Part shown: positions 28,373 to 36,899 of the stretch, piece by piece
How the letters are laid out: each line of letters begins with the position of its first letter
Position numbering within the stretch: the first letter of the stretch is position 1
Assembly (NCBI RefSeq): GCF_012849055.1
Contig: NZ_CP051677.1
Location: 1,338,501 to 1,402,500 of the forward strand
Reading direction: 5' to 3'
DNA: 64,000 nt
Source: Spirosoma rhododendri
Lineage (GTDB): Bacteria > Bacteroidota > Bacteroidia > Cytophagales > Spirosomataceae
The notes under the pieces: model-generated
Seen by the model: the letters and a program-made list of their open reading frames with translations, nothing else
Databases searched by the model: none
Told to the model about the DNA's origin: nothing
Made by a program: the position numbers and the translations under genes

Positions 28373-30175
28373 CTAACTAATCGGTTCGAATTGCAGCCTG
28401 ACCAGGTTGGCGTACACACCATCTTCCAGCAGGGCCAGTTCGTCGTGTGTGCCCGATTCGGCGATCTGCCCTTCACGCAGCACGTAGATTCGGTCGACCT
28501 TACGGATGGTAGCCAGCCGGTGGGCGATGATAATTGTCGTGCGGTTCTGCATCAGCTCGTCCAGTGCCGACTGTACCAGTTGTTCCGATTCAGCGTCGAG
28601 CGAACTGGTAGCTTCGTCGAGTACCAAGATGGCCGGGTCTTTCAGGATAGCGCGGGCAATGGCGATGCGCTGCCGCTGACCACCCGATAGTTTGACGCCC
28701 CGTTCACCCACAATCGTCTTGAAGCCGTCGGGAAACGACTCGATGAAGTTGAGCGCGTTGGCTTTACGGGCGGCTTCGCGCACATCGGCTTCCGACGCGC
28801 CCAACCGACCGTACTGAATGTTTTCCATGATCGTACCACCGAACAGAATCACTTCCTGCGGCACGACGGCGATGTTCTTACGAAGTTCGGTTATGTTGAA
28901 TGTATTCAGGTCGCGACCGTCGATGCTGATACGTCCCCCGCTGAGGTTATAGTAGCGCATCAGCAATTGCACCAACGTCGACTTACCGGCTCCGCTCTGT
29001 CCCACGAGTGCGATCTTTCGACCGGCGGCCACGTCGAGCGACACGCCTTTCAGTACCGGAATGTCAGGCCGGGCGGGGTACGAAAACTTGATATCGTCGA
29101 ATTGAATGTTGCCCTGTACGGGAACGAACAGCGGCAGTTCGTCGTCAGCGTTGACTTCAGACGCTTCGCCCAGAATCTCCAGAATCCGCTCCGACGAGCC
29201 AACCGTTTTCTGCAACTGCGCGTACAAGTCGCCCATACCGGCAACCGAACCGCCGATAAACGTGGTATACACGATAAACGTCAGCAGGTCGGAGAACGGC
29301 ATTTCGTTGTGAAGCACCAGCGAACCGCCGTACCAAACAACGCCGATAATACCCCCGAAGAGCGCGAAGATGATAAACGACACGAACACACCCCGGTACT
29401 TGGCCGCGTGCAGGGCGGTGCTGACCACTCGCTGCAAAGCCGAACCATAGCGATGAATTTCCAGCCGTTCGTTGGTAAACGCCTTGACAATGTTGACCGA
29501 TTGCAACGTTTCCTCGACCACGACGTTAGCCTCGGCCAAGTAGTCCTGCGCCCGCTTCGACAGTTTGCGGATGAATTTTCCGAAGAAAATGGCGGCAATG
29601 ATGATGACCGGGAAAGTACCCAGCATAAACAGCGTTAGCTTCCACGATACGTAGAAAATGATGGCCGTACCGATCACGAGCGTAGCTACCTGCCGGAACA
29701 GTTCAGCCACCGTCAGCGTCAGCACGTCCTGCAATTGAGAGACGTCGGCCGAGATACGGCTTGTGAGTTCACCCACCCGGCGCTGCTCGAAAAACGGAAT
29801 CGGCAGGGTGATGATTTTGCTGTAGGTAGCCCGGCGCACGTCGGCCATGGCCCGCTCGCTGACCTGCGAGAAAAAGTAGATGCGGAAAAACGAAAAGATG
29901 GCCTGCGCCACCAGTACGCCCACAAAAAACAGCGTGACCTGATTGAGTGTGTACGCTGATTTCCCCTGAATAACGCTGGTGATCTGCCCAATGAGCAAAC
30001 CAAAGCTCATCGTTGTTCCGGCCGACAGAATCAGGAATACAAACCCGATTATGTACTGTACGCGGTAGGGCCGCACAAACCGGAAGATGCTCAGTGCCTT
30101 GCGAAACCCTTCTTTAGTAACCCGTTTTTTGTCGGCTTCGTCCGATTCTACATCGGCGTTTCTTCGTTTAGCCAT
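28373..30175 (-). CDS. ABC exporter, fused permease and ATPase
   Basis: 600 residues from ATG 30175 (MAKRRNADVESDEADKKRV); an upstream TTG adds five residues. The membrane domain spans residues ~40-330 with six helices. The ATPase has Walker A GQSGAGKST (~390), signature LSGGQRQRIA (~495) and Walker B ILVLDEATSSLD. The MsbA-like architecture exports lipids or drugs as a homodimer in the inner membrane. The substrate is unknown. GldB is encoded upstream on the same strand, 41 bases away. Confidence 0.92.
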   Translation of the reverse strand: MAKRRNADVESDEADKKRVTKEGFRKALSIFRFVRPYRVQYIIGFVFLILSAGTTMSFGLLIGQITSVIQGKSAYTLNQVTLFFVGVLVAQAIFSFFRIYFFSQVSERAMADVRRATYSKIITLPIPFFEQRRVGELTSRISADVSQLQDVLTLTVAELFRQVATLVIGTAIIFYVSWKLTLFMLGTFPVIIIAAIFFGKFIRKLSKRAQDYLAEANVVVEETLQSVNIVKAFTNERLEIHRYGSALQRVVSTALHAAKYRGVFVSFIIFALFGGIIGVVWYGGSLVLHNEMPFSDLLTFIVYTTFIGGSVAGMGDLYAQLQKTVGSSERILEILGEASEVNADDELPLFVPVQGNIQFDDIKFSYPARPDIPVLKGVSLDVAAGRKIALVGQSGAGKSTLVQLLMRYYNLSGGRISIDGRDLNTFNITELRKNIAVVPQEVILFGGTIMENIQYGRLGASEADVREAARKANALNFIESFPDGFKTIVGERGVKLSGGQRQRIAIARAILKDPAILVLDEATSSLDAESEQLVQSALDELMQNRTTIIIAHRLATIRKVDRIYVLREGQIAESGTHDELALLEDGVYANLVRLQFEPIS

Positions 30176-30216
30176 TGGTTTGATTGTCAACCGGTTAATC
30201 TACCGGCGTAGGTGTA

Positions 30217-31188
30217 TTATTCCGTTTGTCCCTTGTAGCCCGACTGCTCAAAAATCTGTCGGGCATCGGCGTTCTGCATCAGCTCCCGAATGCCAACACT
30301 GCGTTTGTCATAGTACATACTGACGATGCGCCAGCCCAGCCAACGCCCAATCGCACCGGGAGCGGCCGGGCCGATCTCCGCCGTGAACGGACGCTCATTC
30401 ATATATCGCTGTTTAATGGCCGGACTCGTCTGATACAACAGCTTTTCGTCGATAAAGTGCGCCCAGACAATGTCCTGTGCGTTAAACGTTTCGGTCAGTT
30501 GCTTGTCTGAATAGCCGATAATCAGGCTATCGTTCGTGTTGGGCAGCATGGTCCGCGTAAAGACATACCCTTTTCCGTAGTACACCATGTCTGCCAGCAG
30601 CGTCTGATCGGTGCGATTAGTGGCGTTGTACCGATCCGATATAGCGAAGATAACAGCCGGAACGATGTATTTCCGCTGATACCGACGTAGAATGTATTGC
30701 GGAAACGACGGACCTACGGGCCGGTATTTCGACTTAGGGCCGGCGAAATAATCAATTCCGATGACGACTAAACTATCATTAACAACCAGATCGGGGCCCA
30801 TGAAGCCCGTTGCAATCGTTTCGACGCGAGGGGCTTTAAAGTTGGGAAAGTCTTTTTTGATGTTGGCGAAGGCGTCGGCGAGTTGAGTCCGCAGATCGGC
30901 AAGATCGCCGTATTCGGTTTGCAGTTGTTTGTTGAAGTCCTGCAAGGCCGGATTGTTGACCCGATCAGTCAATTCCCGAACGAGGGCCGTATCATTACCG
31001 GCCTGATTCGCGTTAAAGTACAATTGAGCAACACCGGGATGCTGATTCAGGAAGGCGCGAATGTCATTGGCCGATTTAGCCGCAAACAGTTGCTGATCGA
31101 GCCGAACAACCGTGACTTCGTCGGGTTTTGAGCACGAACAAAGCCATAAAGCGCAAAAAAGCCCGACGAGGGCAACGCGTATTTGCAT
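30217..31188 (-). CDS. gldB: Gliding motility lipoprotein GldB
   Basis: 323 residues from ATG 31188. MQIRVALVGLFCALWLCSC is a lipoprotein signal. The body has the GldB pattern: VVRLDQQLFA, FPNFKAPRVETIATGFMGPDLVVNDSLVVIGIDYFAG, and RYQRKYIVPAVIFAI, ending with IGRWLGWRIVSMYYDK and EQSGYKG. GldB is needed for gliding and T9SS function in Flavobacterium johnsoniae, though its biochemical role is unclear. The gene is divergent from the outer-membrane barrel gene, with a 39-base shared upstream region. Confidence 0.88.
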   Translation of the reverse strand: MQIRVALVGLFCALWLCSCSKPDEVTVVRLDQQLFAAKSANDIRAFLNQHPGVAQLYFNANQAGNDTALVRELTDRVNNPALQDFNKQLQTEYGDLADLRTQLADAFANIKKDFPNFKAPRVETIATGFMGPDLVVNDSLVVIGIDYFAGPKSKYRPVGPSFPQYILRRYQRKYIVPAVIFAISDRYNATNRTDQTLLADMVYYGKGYVFTRTMLPNTNDSLIIGYSDKQLTETFNAQDIVWAHFIDEKLLYQTSPAIKQRYMNERPFTAEIGPAAPGAIGRWLGWRIVSMYYDKRSVGIRELMQNADARQIFEQSGYKGQTE

Positions 31189-31227
31189 GAAAATCAACAG
31201 TTTTCTGTATTGAAAACGTACAAATTT

Positions 31228-32108
31228 ATGAAAAAAGTTGCAGGGTTCGGGTTCATTTCGCTGCTTCTGCTGGGTACGCTCAGTCAGGCGCAGACCAAGT
31301 CACCGGCCCTCTACCGGTTGAAAACGAAGGAATCCAGCGTTACCGAAAAACGGTTTCGCAAAATTCTCGGCGATAATTACGACGGGCAGGATCAGAACAA
31401 GCGTAATTACGATGATGACCGCAAGCGTCGCCGTCGCCGACAAACAACCGGTAGTACCGACGAAACCGGCCCCGACTACGCCCGCCCAACGCACCTGATC
31501 GAAATGGGTATTCGTTTCGCCCCCTCCCTCGATCTCAACACGGCCGAGGGGTCGGGTTCGTACCTTGGTTTCCGGAACAACGGCGCAGGGGTACGGCTTA
31601 GTGTCGGCCCAACACTGGATTACTACTTCTTCAAAGATCGGTACGCCTTCAGCACGGGGCTATGGTACACGATCAAACGATCTGGCTTTCAGATGCCGGG
31701 CACGTTTGGTCAATCGCGGTTCAACCCGAATTTACCGGAACAGGAATCGACGTACAATCTTCAGTATCTGCAATTGCCGGTTACTGTCAAGATGTTTGCC
31801 AACGACCTCGCACCGGGCGTCCGGCTTTACGTACAAACGGGTGGCCTGCTGAGCCTGAAACTTGCCGAAAAACCGCTCGACACGGCGCGGAACGGGCTGT
31901 ATCTGGCAGAAAGCGGGGGTAGTCGGAGGCAGTATGGCTTTGGTGATATTGAGCTGTTGCTGGGTACGGGGGTTCAGTACAAACTCAACCGCAACAACGC
32001 CGTCAATGTGGGATTAGCTACCAGCGGGGTCTGCTGAACGTCGCGCGGGGACGGGAACTGGTGTCGAAGAATCGGGTCGTATCGATTGATCTGGGCTTCC
32101 AGTTTTAA
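31228..32108 (+). pseudogene. Outer-membrane beta-barrel (PorT-like) gene with a late one-base frameshift
   Basis: From ATG 31228 (signal peptide MKKVAGFGFISLLLLGTLSQ) the frame runs to a stop at 32037, ending in an atypical GLATSGVC. The next frame continues as YQRGLLNVARGRELV and ends SIDLGFQF at 32108, a typical barrel finish with a C-terminal aromatic residue. One missing base near 32012-32020 explains this. Residues ~60-85 are rich in Arg, Asp and Lys, followed by beta strands such as SVGPTLDYYFFKDRYAFSTG. Repairing it gives ~293 residues. It may be an assembly error. Confidence 0.75.
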
Positions 32109-32137
32109 GTTTTTAAACTCAGAGAGACGGATTTTTT

Positions 32138-32259
32138 CAACACAGAGGCACGGAGAACACAGAGGTATCACACAACATCAGGTTGGGCAACGGTAGACGA
32201 ACTGGCGTTTCAGACCTGACACTACATAACACCTCTGCGTTCTCTGTGCCTCTGTGTTG
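32138..32259. repeat. Inverted repeat of the cacagaggcacggag family
   Basis: Arm 32138-32166 (caacacagaggcacggagaa and on) pairs with 32231-32259 with two mismatches, leaving a ~64-base loop. A relative of the same word family occurs at 34869-34938 within the his genes. Confidence 0.75.
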
Positions 32260-32267
32260 GAAAATTA

Positions 32268-33023
32268 TCAAATCCGCATCTCAATACCTTCCTGCCGCAG
32301 GTAGCCTTTCAACGCGGGAATGTCGATTTCGCGGAAGTGGAAAATGCTGGCAGCCAGCCCGGCGTCGGCCTTTCCTGTTGTGAACACGTCGACGAAGTGA
32401 TCCATCGTACCGGCCCCTCCCGACGCGATGACGGGGATGTTGGCCGCACCCGAAATTTGTGCGGTCAGGTCGAGTGCAAAACCGGCTTTCGTACCGTCGG
32501 CGTCCATCGATGTCAGCAGCAGTTCGCCCGCGCCACGATTCTCCACTTCTTTCGCCCACGCAATCGTGCGAAGTTCGGTTGGTTTGCGTCCGCCGTGGGT
32601 GTGTACGATATGCTCCCCATCAACGTAGCGCGTATCGATGGCTACAACGACGCACTGACTGCCAAATTCCAGCGCCAGCTCGTTGACCAGATCGGGGTTA
32701 CGCACCGCCGACGAATTGATCGAAATCTTGTCGGCCCCCGCGTTCAGCAGTGCCGATACATCGGCCACCGACGAAATACCGCCACCGACGGTAAACGGAA
32801 TATTGATTGTATGCGCGACGTTCCTGACCAGCTCAATCAGCGTTTTACGCTCGTCGACAGTAGCGGTAATGTCTAAGAACACCAGTTCGTCGGCACCTTG
32901 CTCGGCATACATGGCCGCCAAAGCCACCGGGTCACCCGCGTCGCGCAGATTTACGAAGTTGGTACCTTTCACGGTGCGCCCGTCTTTGATGTCAAGGCAG
33001 GGAATAATTCGTTTTGTCAGCAT
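32268..33023 (-). CDS. hisF: Imidazole glycerol phosphate synthase subunit HisF
   Basis: 251 residues. HisF is the cyclase barrel that uses ammonia delivered by HisH. Its expected catalytic residues are D11 ([13 protein letters not shown]) and D130 ([11 protein letters not shown]). The phosphate-binding loops TVGGGISSV and [13 protein letters not shown] are intact. Its ATG overlaps the GNAT stop by one base, so it belongs to the same transcript, ending the partial operon hisH-hisA-(unknown)-(GNAT)-hisF. Confidence 0.97.
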   Translation of the reverse strand: MLTKRIIPCLDIKDGRTVKGTNFVNLRDAGDPVALAAMYAEQGADELVFLDITATVDERKTLIELVRNVAHTINIPFTVGGGISSVADVSALLNAGADKISINSSAVRNPDLVNELALEFGSQCVVVAIDTRYVDGEHIVHTHGGRKPTELRTIAWAKEVENRGAGELLLTSMDADGTKAGFALDLTAQISGAANIPVIASGGAGTMDHFVDVFTTGKADAGLAASIFHFREIDIPALKGYLRQEGIEMRI

Positions 33024-33445
33024 CAGTAGCTGTCGATTAGTTTTCGTTGCATATACAGTTTGGGATCGTCGGGAAAAGTGAAACCGAACTGTTCATAAAG
33101 CGTATGAGCATCGACCGTGACCAGCGTCCAGCGTCGAAGACCCTGCAAGTCAGGATAGTCGACGATATACTGCACCAGCCGTTTCGACAATCCTTTTCCA
33201 CGATGTTCTTTCACCACAAACACGTCCGATAGGTAGGCAAAGGTGGTGTAGTCGGTAATGACGCGGGCAAAACCAACCTGCTGATCGGCAAGGTATACGC
33301 CAAAGCACAGCGAGTTGTCGACCGCTTTGCGAACCAACTCCATCGGCATATTTTTCGCCCAGTACGATTCCTGACTCAAGAACTGATGGACAAGATTTAG
33401 ATCAAGCCGTGATTTATCTGTGCTGATAATGTAGTCGTCGGTCAT
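33023..33445 (-). CDS. GNAT family N-acetyltransferase
   Basis: 140 residues with a compact GNAT fold: [21 protein letters not shown], the acetyl-CoA loop [14 protein letters not shown], and the C-terminal strand [14 protein letters not shown]. The acceptor substrate is unknown. It lies between the 219-residue unknown gene and hisF and overlaps hisF by one base, so it is carried on the histidine transcript without an obvious role in that pathway. Confidence 0.85.
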   Translation of the reverse strand: MTDDYIISTDKSRLDLNLVHQFLSQESYWAKNMPMELVRKAVDNSLCFGVYLADQQVGFARVITDYTTFAYLSDVFVVKEHRGKGLSKRLVQYIVDYPDLQGLRRWTLVTVDAHTLYEQFGFTFPDDPKLYMQRKLIDSY

Positions 33446-33480
33446 CGCTCACTTAAATTGTTCTCGGTGTGCGTGTAGGT

Positions 33481-34140
33481 CTAAAAGAGCTGGTTCAGCT
33501 CAGTCAGGATTTCGGTCACGTCGCGTAATTCAGGGATATCGGTGTATTCTCTGTAGAAAGTAGACGGATTACTGTACGAATAGAACCGGAAACCATCATG
33601 ACTGAAGATCGAGAAAGCATAAGCCTCTCCATCGCTGACAGCCATCCGACCACGCGTTCTGCGAGCTTTCACCGTGACGGTCCCGTCAGACGATAATTCG
33701 TTCCAAGTCGAATCTTTGGGAAAGCTGGCGTAATATCTGGCTTGTACATCTGACCATGTCGGTAGCGTAAGCAGGTGTTTGTCAACCAGTTTATTCCAAT
33801 CATCCATCGATACTCTTGCTTTTAGATAGTCGCGCTGTACGCTAGGCGTGCCAGTTGGTGTATATCGAATTCTATACCCATCAACGGTAAGCCGCTGGTT
33901 AGTTTTGCGGATTCGATATACGCTGTGTGCGGCCCCGCGCACCAGACCCTGCCTGTTCCAGACATACACTTCGTACTCCCCCTCTTTTAATGTTGGTGTT
34001 CGCCAGCCAAGTTGCTGAGTGAGGTGATCCAGTTCAGCCTGCCACCTTTCGTCATACTGATCAACAGTCTTTGTCGCCTGCGCGCTAGCAAGCAGTCTGA
34101 CGAAAAACAAGGTAATTACCAGCAGACCATACCTCATCAC
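33481..34140 (-). CDS. Secreted protein of unknown function inside the his operon
   Basis: 219 residues. MMRYGLLVITLFFVRLLASA is a signal peptide, so the product is exported, unlike its neighbours. The body contains ERWQAELDHLTQQLGWRTP, many Tyr and Arg, and DIPELRDVTEILTELNQLF at the end. No family is recognised. Its start overlaps the hisA stop by one base, so it is translationally coupled to hisA. An exported protein in a histidine operon is unexpected. Confidence 0.75.
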   Translation of the reverse strand: MMRYGLLVITLFFVRLLASAQATKTVDQYDERWQAELDHLTQQLGWRTPTLKEGEYEVYVWNRQGLVRGAAHSVYRIRKTNQRLTVDGYRIRYTPTGTPSVQRDYLKARVSMDDWNKLVDKHLLTLPTWSDVQARYYASFPKDSTWNELSSDGTVTVKARRTRGRMAVSDGEAYAFSIFSHDGFRFYSYSNPSTFYREYTDIPELRDVTEILTELNQLF

Positions 34141-34859
34141 TACTGATTAATTTTCGACAGTTCCTTCAACGTAACACGCCCCTCGTAAATCGCCTTGCCG
34201 ACAATGACGCCGAACAGGCCCATATCGGCCAGCGTCTCGATATCAGCCATGTTGCTGACCCCGCCACTGGCGATGATGTTCAGGCTGGGCAGTTGCTCCT
34301 GCATCGTACGGTACAGTTCAAACGACGGTCCCTGTAGCAGTCCGTCTTTGGCTACGTCGGTGCTGATAACGTACTGAATACCTTTCTCGACCCAGTTCTG
34401 CACAAAGTCATACACCCATACATCGGTGCCTTCTTCCCAGCCGCTGACGGCAATTTTCTCGTTTTTCGCGTCGGCACCCAGGATAATCTTCTCGGCTCCC
34501 TGCTGCGACAGCCAGCGTTCCATCACGTCGGGCTGCTTAACGGCGATGCTACCGCCCGTCACTTGCCTGGCACCGCACTCAAACGCAATCCGCAGATCGT
34601 CGTCGGACTGAACACCACCGCCGAAATCGACGTGAAGGCTGGTTTTGCCCGTAATCAGTTCGAGCACTTTCCAGTTAACAACATGCTTCGCCTTTGCCCC
34701 GTCGAGGTCGACCAAGTGCAGGCGCGTCAGGCCAGCGTCCTCAAACTGTTGCGCCACTTCCAGCGGGCGGGCGTTGTATTCTTTTTTCTGACTGTAATCG
34801 CCCTGCGTCAGCCGGACAGCTTTACCGTCGATGAGGTCGATAGCGGGAATGATATGCAT
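34140..34859 (-). CDS. hisA: ProFAR isomerase HisA
   Basis: 239 residues. HisA isomerises ProFAR to PRFAR in histidine synthesis. D8 (IPAIDLIDGKAVRL) and D130 (LGADAKNEKIAVSGW) are the expected catalytic residues, and the phosphate loops VDFGGGVQSDDD and ASGGVSNMADIE are intact. The 82-base gap after hisH holds an inverted repeat, so hisH-hisA transcript levels may differ. Confidence 0.97.
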   Translation of the reverse strand: MHIIPAIDLIDGKAVRLTQGDYSQKKEYNARPLEVAQQFEDAGLTRLHLVDLDGAKAKHVVNWKVLELITGKTSLHVDFGGGVQSDDDLRIAFECGARQVTGGSIAVKQPDVMERWLSQQGAEKIILGADAKNEKIAVSGWEEGTDVWVYDFVQNWVEKGIQYVISTDVAKDGLLQGPSFELYRTMQEQLPSLNIIASGGVSNMADIETLADMGLFGVIVGKAIYEGRVTLKELSKINQ

Positions 34860-34868
34860 GTTTTTCTA

Positions 34869-34938
34869 AACACAGAGTCACAGAGAACTCACGGAGACAC
34901 CAGAGCAATATCTCTGCGTCTCCGTGACCTCTGTGTTG
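34869..34938. repeat. Imperfect inverted repeat of the cacagag family between hisH and hisA
   Basis: aacacagagtcacagagaac near 34869 and cacggagac near 34893 answer tctctgcgtctccgtgacct up to ctgtgtt near 34912-34937. It is inside the his transcript, only ~10 bases from the hisA start and 4 from the hisH stop. Confidence 0.65.
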
Positions 34939-34941
34939 AAT

Positions 34942-35529
34942 TTATAACCGTAAGAAGTTCTCAAGTATACGCTGCCCGACATTGCCGCTGATTTCGGCGT
35001 GAAACTGAGCCGCGTAGAAATTGTCGCGGTGCAGCATCGCGCTGAATGGCCGGCCGTATTCACAAACCGCCGTGGTATGTTCGCAGACGTCGGCGGCATA
35101 GCTGTGGACGAAGTAAACGTAATCGCTTTCCGATAGCCCTGTCGTCAGCGGACTTTTCAGCGAGTGAATGCTGTTCCAGCCCGTGTGCGGCACTTTCAGC
35201 CCCACGTTGCCCGGTAGTCGGCGCACGTCGATGTCGAAGATGCCCATGCAGGTCGCGTCGTTTTCTTCCGAGTGGCGGCACATCAGCTGCATCCCGACGC
35301 AGGTACCCAATACCGGCTGTGTCAGCGACGGAATCAGTTTGTCGAGGCCGCGCTGCCGCAGGTACGCCATGGCCGTGCTCGCTTCGCCCACGCCGGGAAA
35401 GATCACTTTGTCGGCCGAGCGAATTTCGGCTTCATCGTCGGTAAGCAGGTAGCTGGCCCCCAGCCGGTCGAGCGCGTACATTACCGACTGCACGTTCCCC
35501 GCGTTGTATTTGATAATGACCGTTTTCAT
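34942..35529 (-). CDS. hisH: Imidazole glycerol phosphate synthase subunit HisH
   Basis: 195 residues from ATG 35529. HisH is the glutamine amidotransferase that feeds ammonia to HisF. The catalytic triad is C77 (LGTCVGMQLM), H177 and E179 (QFHAEISG). The usual Pro between His and Glu is Ala here. GVGEASTAM forms the oxyanion region. It is the first structural gene behind the his leader peptide and terminator, and the start is only a few bases after the terminator T run. Confidence 0.96.
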   Translation of the reverse strand: MKTVIIKYNAGNVQSVMYALDRLGASYLLTDDEAEIRSADKVIFPGVGEASTAMAYLRQRGLDKLIPSLTQPVLGTCVGMQLMCRHSEENDATCMGIFDIDVRRLPGNVGLKVPHTGWNSIHSLKSPLTTGLSESDYVYFVHSYAADVCEHTTAVCEYGRPFSAMLHRDNFYAAQFHAEISGNVGQRILENFLRL

Positions 35530-35536
35530 AAAGCAA

Positions 35537-35604
35537 AAGCCCGGCTGATAAACCGGGCTTGGGTATGGCTGTGAGGAAAAATCCAGAAACAATCGTACCG
35601 CCCG
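35537..35604 (-). promoter_or_regulatory. Histidine operon attenuator: antiterminator and terminator
   Basis: In the minus-strand transcript, the terminator arms aagcccgg (35560-35553) and ccgggctt (35544-35537) pair around an eight-base loop, followed by ttgcttt just before hisH. An alternative pairing joins cgggcggta (35604-35596) with tacc-caa-gcccg (35565-35554): nine pairs with a three-base bulge, which uses the left terminator arm and so prevents it. A small upstream stem (ccgt/acgg) can occupy the antiterminator. Together with the leader peptide this is a complete ribosome-mediated attenuator. Function is inferred from structure. Confidence 0.85.
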
Positions 35605-35607
35605 TCG

Positions 35608-35652
35608 TTAACGGTGGTGATGGAGATCAATAATTGTCTGGCTATAACTCAT
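35608..35652 (-). CDS. Histidine operon leader peptide
   Basis: A 14-codon frame reads MSYSQTIIDLHHHR and stops. Three consecutive His codons (35614-35622) lie immediately before the Arg codon and stop. When charged His-tRNA is scarce the ribosome should stall here, leaving the antiterminator free to form. When it is plentiful the ribosome reaches the stop and covers the antiterminator. The ATG lies four bases after the -7 element, so the message is likely leaderless or nearly so. Its position fits hisH, 78 bases downstream. Confidence 0.85.
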   Translation of the reverse strand: MSYSQTIIDLHHHR

Positions 35653-35656
35653 GTAA

Positions 35657-35687
35657 CAAAAGTACCGGACGCAGGGCGCAAAATCAA
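35657..35687 (-). promoter_or_regulatory. Promoter of the his leader (TTG-N20-TACTTTTG)
   Basis: On the minus strand, TTG at 35687-35685 and TACTTTTG at 35664-35657 are separated by 20 bases, an exact match to the Bacteroidota consensus and the same spacing as the tRNA-Phe promoter. Transcription should begin within a few bases of the leader ATG at 35652. Confidence 0.78.
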
Positions 35688-35702
35688 CTGACGTATTGAA
35701 AC

Positions 35703-35767
35703 TGTCTCAAACAGCATCTTGCTGTTTGTTTGAAGACTAAGCAAACAGCAAGATGCTGTTTGAGACA
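35703..35767. repeat. Perfect 26-bp inverted repeat after the LLM gene
   Basis: Arm 35703-35728 is the exact reverse complement of 35742-35767, with a 13-base loop. Its right edge is two bases from the LLM stop. It separates that gene from the his promoter and probably terminates the LLM transcript. Confidence 0.8.
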
Positions 35768-35769
35768 AG

Positions 35770-36825
35770 TTATTGAGCTATTTCGACGGGCACTGCCTGC
35801 AACGCTTTGCGAACAGCCGGAGCGACTTTCGTACCGAACAGTTCGATAGATCGCAGGTTTTGCTTGTGCGAAATCAGGTGCCCGCCGATCATTTGGCCGA
35901 GGTAACGCGTGTTCTGAAACAGTTCGTGGAAATGCAGAATCTTGTCGATTACCTGCTGCGGGCTACCAACCATGAGCGGCCCGTATTTGCGCGTCTGCTC
36001 GTACTGCTCACGGCTAATAGGTGGCCAACCCCGCTCCCGCCCGACCCGATTCATCAACAGCTCATAGGGTGGCCAGAACTCGTTCGATGCCTGCTGCGAG
36101 TCGTCGGCGATGTAGAACTGAGAGTTAGCCGCCAGTTGCAGCTTACTCACATCATGACCAGCCTTCTCCGCCGATTCACGGTATAAGTTTATAAATGGCA
36201 CGAACCGCTCCGGTGTCCCGCCCAGCATTGCTACCGTCATCGGCAGGTTGAGCCGCCCCGCCCTTACGGCCGATGCGGGCGTACCGCCAACGGCAATCCA
36301 GATCGGCAGTTTCGGTTGCAAAGGGCGCGGGTAGATTCCGGCTTGTTTCAACGGTGCCCGAAGCTTTCCTGACCACGTTACCTGTTCGCTTTCATTGATC
36401 GCCAGCAACAGGCTCAGCTTCTCCGTAAATAGCTCATTGTAGTCGCTCAGGTCGTAGCCGAACAGTGGAAACGACTCGGTGAACGACCCGCGCCCGGCCA
36501 AAATTTCCGCCCGACCATTCGAGATCAGGTCCAGCGTAGCGAAGTTTTGAAACGTGCGCACCGGGTCGGCCGAACTCAGCACCGTTACGGCGCTTGACAG
36601 CCGAATGGTTTTGGTTTGAGCCGCAGCCGCAGCCAGTATCACCTCGGGGGCCGAAATGATAAAGTCGGGGCGATGGTGTTCACCCAGCGCAAACACATCC
36701 AGCCCAACTTCGTCGGCCAGTTTTATCTCTTCGAGCAGTTCCTGCATTCGCTGATGTGCGTTGACCGCCTGCCCTGCTTTGTTGTCGGGATTTACCTCTC
36801 CGAAACTACTGATGCCTAGTTCCAT
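35770..36825 (-). CDS. LLM class flavin-dependent oxidoreductase
   Basis: 351 residues, start MELGISSFGEVNPDNKAGQA. The luciferase-like TIM barrel shows DVFALGEHHRPDF, the flavin region RLSSAVTVLSSADPVRTFQ, LISNGRAEILAGRGS, and LPIWIAVGGTPASAVRAGRL. It should be a monooxygenase or reductase using reduced flavin; the substrate is not known. A perfect hairpin follows its stop. The upstream gene on the same strand (DUF72) is 74 bases away. Confidence 0.88.
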   Translation of the reverse strand: MELGISSFGEVNPDNKAGQAVNAHQRMQELLEEIKLADEVGLDVFALGEHHRPDFIISAPEVILAAAAAQTKTIRLSSAVTVLSSADPVRTFQNFATLDLISNGRAEILAGRGSFTESFPLFGYDLSDYNELFTEKLSLLLAINESEQVTWSGKLRAPLKQAGIYPRPLQPKLPIWIAVGGTPASAVRAGRLNLPMTVAMLGGTPERFVPFINLYRESAEKAGHDVSKLQLAANSQFYIADDSQQASNEFWPPYELLMNRVGRERGWPPISREQYEQTRKYGPLMVGSPQQVIDKILHFHELFQNTRYLGQMIGGHLISHKQNLRSIELFGTKVAPAVRKALQAVPVEIAQ

Positions 36826-36899
36826 ATATTTCCAGGAGTATTAAATGTAGATACACCATTATTATCCATATAACAAGCCGGTTCCGTAAAACGTGCCCG

